A stretch of 40,223 nucleotides of DNA from Desulfobacteraceae bacterium (GTDB lineage Bacteria; Desulfobacterota; Desulfobacteria; Desulfobacterales; JAABSP01). Both the position numbers and the translations under genes were made by a program. How positions within the stretch are numbered: the first letter of the stretch is position 1; each line of letters begins with the position of its first letter. Of this stretch, positions 38,852-40,223 are shown piece by piece. The notes below the pieces were generated by a model, which saw only the letters and a list, made by a program, of their open reading frames with translations, did not search any database and was not told the origin of the DNA. The stretch covers positions 1 to 40,223 of the forward strand of contig JAABTM010000010.1 in assembly GCA_011389855.1 (NCBI GenBank). The letters are read 5' to 3'.

Positions 38852-40139
38852 ATGGCCCTATTAAAAAAACTGCCCGTCGGCGACGCCTCGTTTGAAAGCA
38901 TACGAAGAAATGAACGCGTCTATGTGGACAAAACCCGGCATATTTTCAAAATGGCGGACGAAGGCAAATATTATTTCATGTCCCGCCCCCGCCGGTTCGG
39001 AAAATCCCTGACCGTTTCCACCCTCCGCTGCCTGTTTCAAGGCAAAAAAGACTTGTTCGATGGGCTGTGGATCGCCGAAAACAGCGGGTGGGACTGGGAT
39101 TCAAGAGCATCATTTTGTCGCTGAGCCAAAAAACCGGCAAGACCGTGGCGGTCCTGATCGACGAATACGACAAGCCCTTGATCAACCACCTCGGCAAAGG
39201 AAAAGACGCCCTGGAAACCGCCAAAGCCAACCGGGACATTTTGAAAGCGTTTTTAGGGGTTTTAAAAGACGGGGATGTGGCCGACGCCCTGCGGTTCGTG
39301 TTCATCACCGGCGTTTCCAAGTTCAGCCGGGTGTCGATTTTTTCGGAACTGAACAATCTCGAAGATCTGACCATGGCGAAGCCCTACGCGGACATGATGG
39401 GGTACTCCCAGGAAGAGCTGGAAACGTATTTCCATCCGTTCGTCGCAATGCTGGCTGAAAGCCTGGGCGAGCCCGAAGACGGCGTTTATGCCAAACTTGA
39501 ACGCCATTACAATGGATACCGATTCTCCGAACGCGATGTCCGGGTCTATAATCCCTTTTCGATTTTATCCGCCCTAAAGCGCCAGGATTTCAGAAACTAC
39601 TGGTTTGAAACCGGCACGCCGACGTTTCTGGTCAACATCCTGAAGGAACGAAATTACCCGGTGGCGGAAATCGAAAACCTCGAATTGGACGAACACATTT
39701 TCAGCGTCTATGAGCTGGAACGGTTGCAGCCGGAAGCCCTTTTGTTCCAGACGGGATACATCACCATCCAGGAGGTCGTCGATGGGCTGTATCGTTTCCG
39801 CTACCCCAACCAGGAAGTCAAGATTTCCTTTCTCAAATTCCTGATGTTTTCCTATGTTTCCACACCGCGTTTTTTTTGATGGTCGGCGCTTCCGGCGTCG
39901 ACGCCCGCAGCGAGGTGTTGACCTCCAACGGCCGGATCGACATGGTGATGGAATTCGAGGATAAAATTTACATCATTGAATTCAAGTGCGATCAAAGCCC
40001 CGAGGCCGCCATCCGACAAATCCGGGAAAAAGGTTATGACCGGAAATTCAGGCAAAGCGGCAAAAAGCTCATTCTCCTGGGCGTCAATTTCAGCACGGAA
40101 AAGCGGAATGTGGATAAATGGGTCGCGGCGCCGGCCTGA
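38852..40139 (+). pseudogene. Broken AAA-ATPase-like / PD-(D/E)XK nuclease-superfamily gene
   Basis: Three consecutive pieces of one family member lie in different frames. Piece 1 (38852-39124) has RVYVDKTRHI and RPRRFGKSLTVSTL (P-loop-like RFGKS), then stops after WDWDS. Piece 2 (from about 39090 to 39879) resumes at QKTGKTVAVLIDEYDKPLI (Walker B-like) and runs through FITGVSKFSR and MMGYSQEEL to KFLMFSYVSTP. Piece 3 (39876-40139) is the nuclease-like end: SEVLTSNGRIDMVMEFED, then IIEFKC, with the D and E-x-K residues intact. Family members are continuous and about 500-570 residues long. About 40 codons are missing at the first break and several dozen at the second, each with a frame change. 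GGAGGA precedes the ATG at 38852. Residual function is unlikely. Confidence 0.85.
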
Positions 40140-40149
40140 AATGTGTCGA

Positions 40150-40182
40150 AGACCTGCGAGGTTTTGAAAACCTCGTAGGTCT
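40150..40182. repeat. Dispersed palindrome, 16-bp arms
   Basis: Arms 40150-40165 and 40167-40182 are inverted copies with one mismatch around a single G. The sequence type AGACCTGCGAGGTTTT is a familiar dispersed palindrome in several bacterial phyla. It follows the pseudogene stop by 11 nt and could act as its terminator. No gene is visible from 40183 to the window end. Confidence 0.8.
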
Positions 40183-40223
40183 GGATTCGGCGCAACCTAA
40201 TCGATAGCCGGCAACCTCCGCAA

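Noticed and set aside
1-40223. CRISPR arrays, rRNA and tRNA genes
   Set aside because: No regularly spaced direct repeats and no recognisable rRNA or tRNA sequence were found on reading through the window; this was not a computed search.

Overview
The window is GC-rich and densely coded. Its gene content suggests a strictly anaerobic, probably sulfate-reducing member of the Desulfobacterota. The pointers are a cytoplasmic multi-cluster Fe-S/flavin/molybdopterin oxidoreductase set, a TauE/SafE-type permease operon under a sigma-54 regulator, TRAP solute binding, kinase-ATPase-GAF-PAS histidine kinases, giant secreted LamG proteins and dispersed palindromic repeats. No rRNA or tRNA gene was seen, so the taxon is inference only.

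Layout. (1) 1-5283: the tail of an unknown gene, a remnant of a LuxR-type response regulator, then a minus-strand two-component pair. The sensor is a giant kinase-like/NTPase/TPR/GAF/PAS/HisKA_3 protein. Its kinase-like domain looks catalytically dead, and its NTPase appears internally deleted. (2) 5426-22022: four plus-strand genes for exported proteins of 334, 254, 3251 and 1668 aa, ending at a perfect 14-bp hairpin. The 3251-aa protein carries four LamG-like domains, a dockerin-like calcium loop and a long helical C-terminal part. The 1668-aa protein carries calcium-binding, Calx-beta, PKD-like and RTX modules and a C-terminal sorting-type anchor. This is the best candidate here for an undescribed system. 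(3) 22110-31033, minus strand: a cytoplasmic redox complex (molybdopterin oxidoreductase, 16-Cys ferredoxin, GltD-like flavoprotein, small SH3-like protein, 2Fe-2S/ferredoxin protein). It is split by an AT-richer ABC-three-component (ABC-3C) conflict cassette at 23131-26035. (4) 31034-31647: a divergent regulatory region with several dyads and a near-consensus sigma-54 promoter. (5) 31648-37472: an operon of a TauE/SafE-like permease, an EMC3/TMCO1-like membrane protein, two small membrane proteins, a histidine kinase and an NtrC-type sigma-54 activator. (6) 37553-40223: a 113-bp palindromic element, an orphan TRAP substrate-binding protein with a good sigma-70 promoter, a broken AAA-like/PD-(D/E)XK gene and another dispersed palindrome.

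How the parts work together. The two-component pair at the left is divergent from the secreted-protein operon and may control it. The Fe-S/FAD/Mo proteins should pass electrons between a pyridine nucleotide or ferredoxin and a molybdopterin site whose substrate cannot be read from sequence. The ABC-3C cassette is probably an acquired defence module. The sigma-54 promoter before the permease gene and the NtrC activator at the end of the same operon suggest autoregulated, signal-dependent expression.
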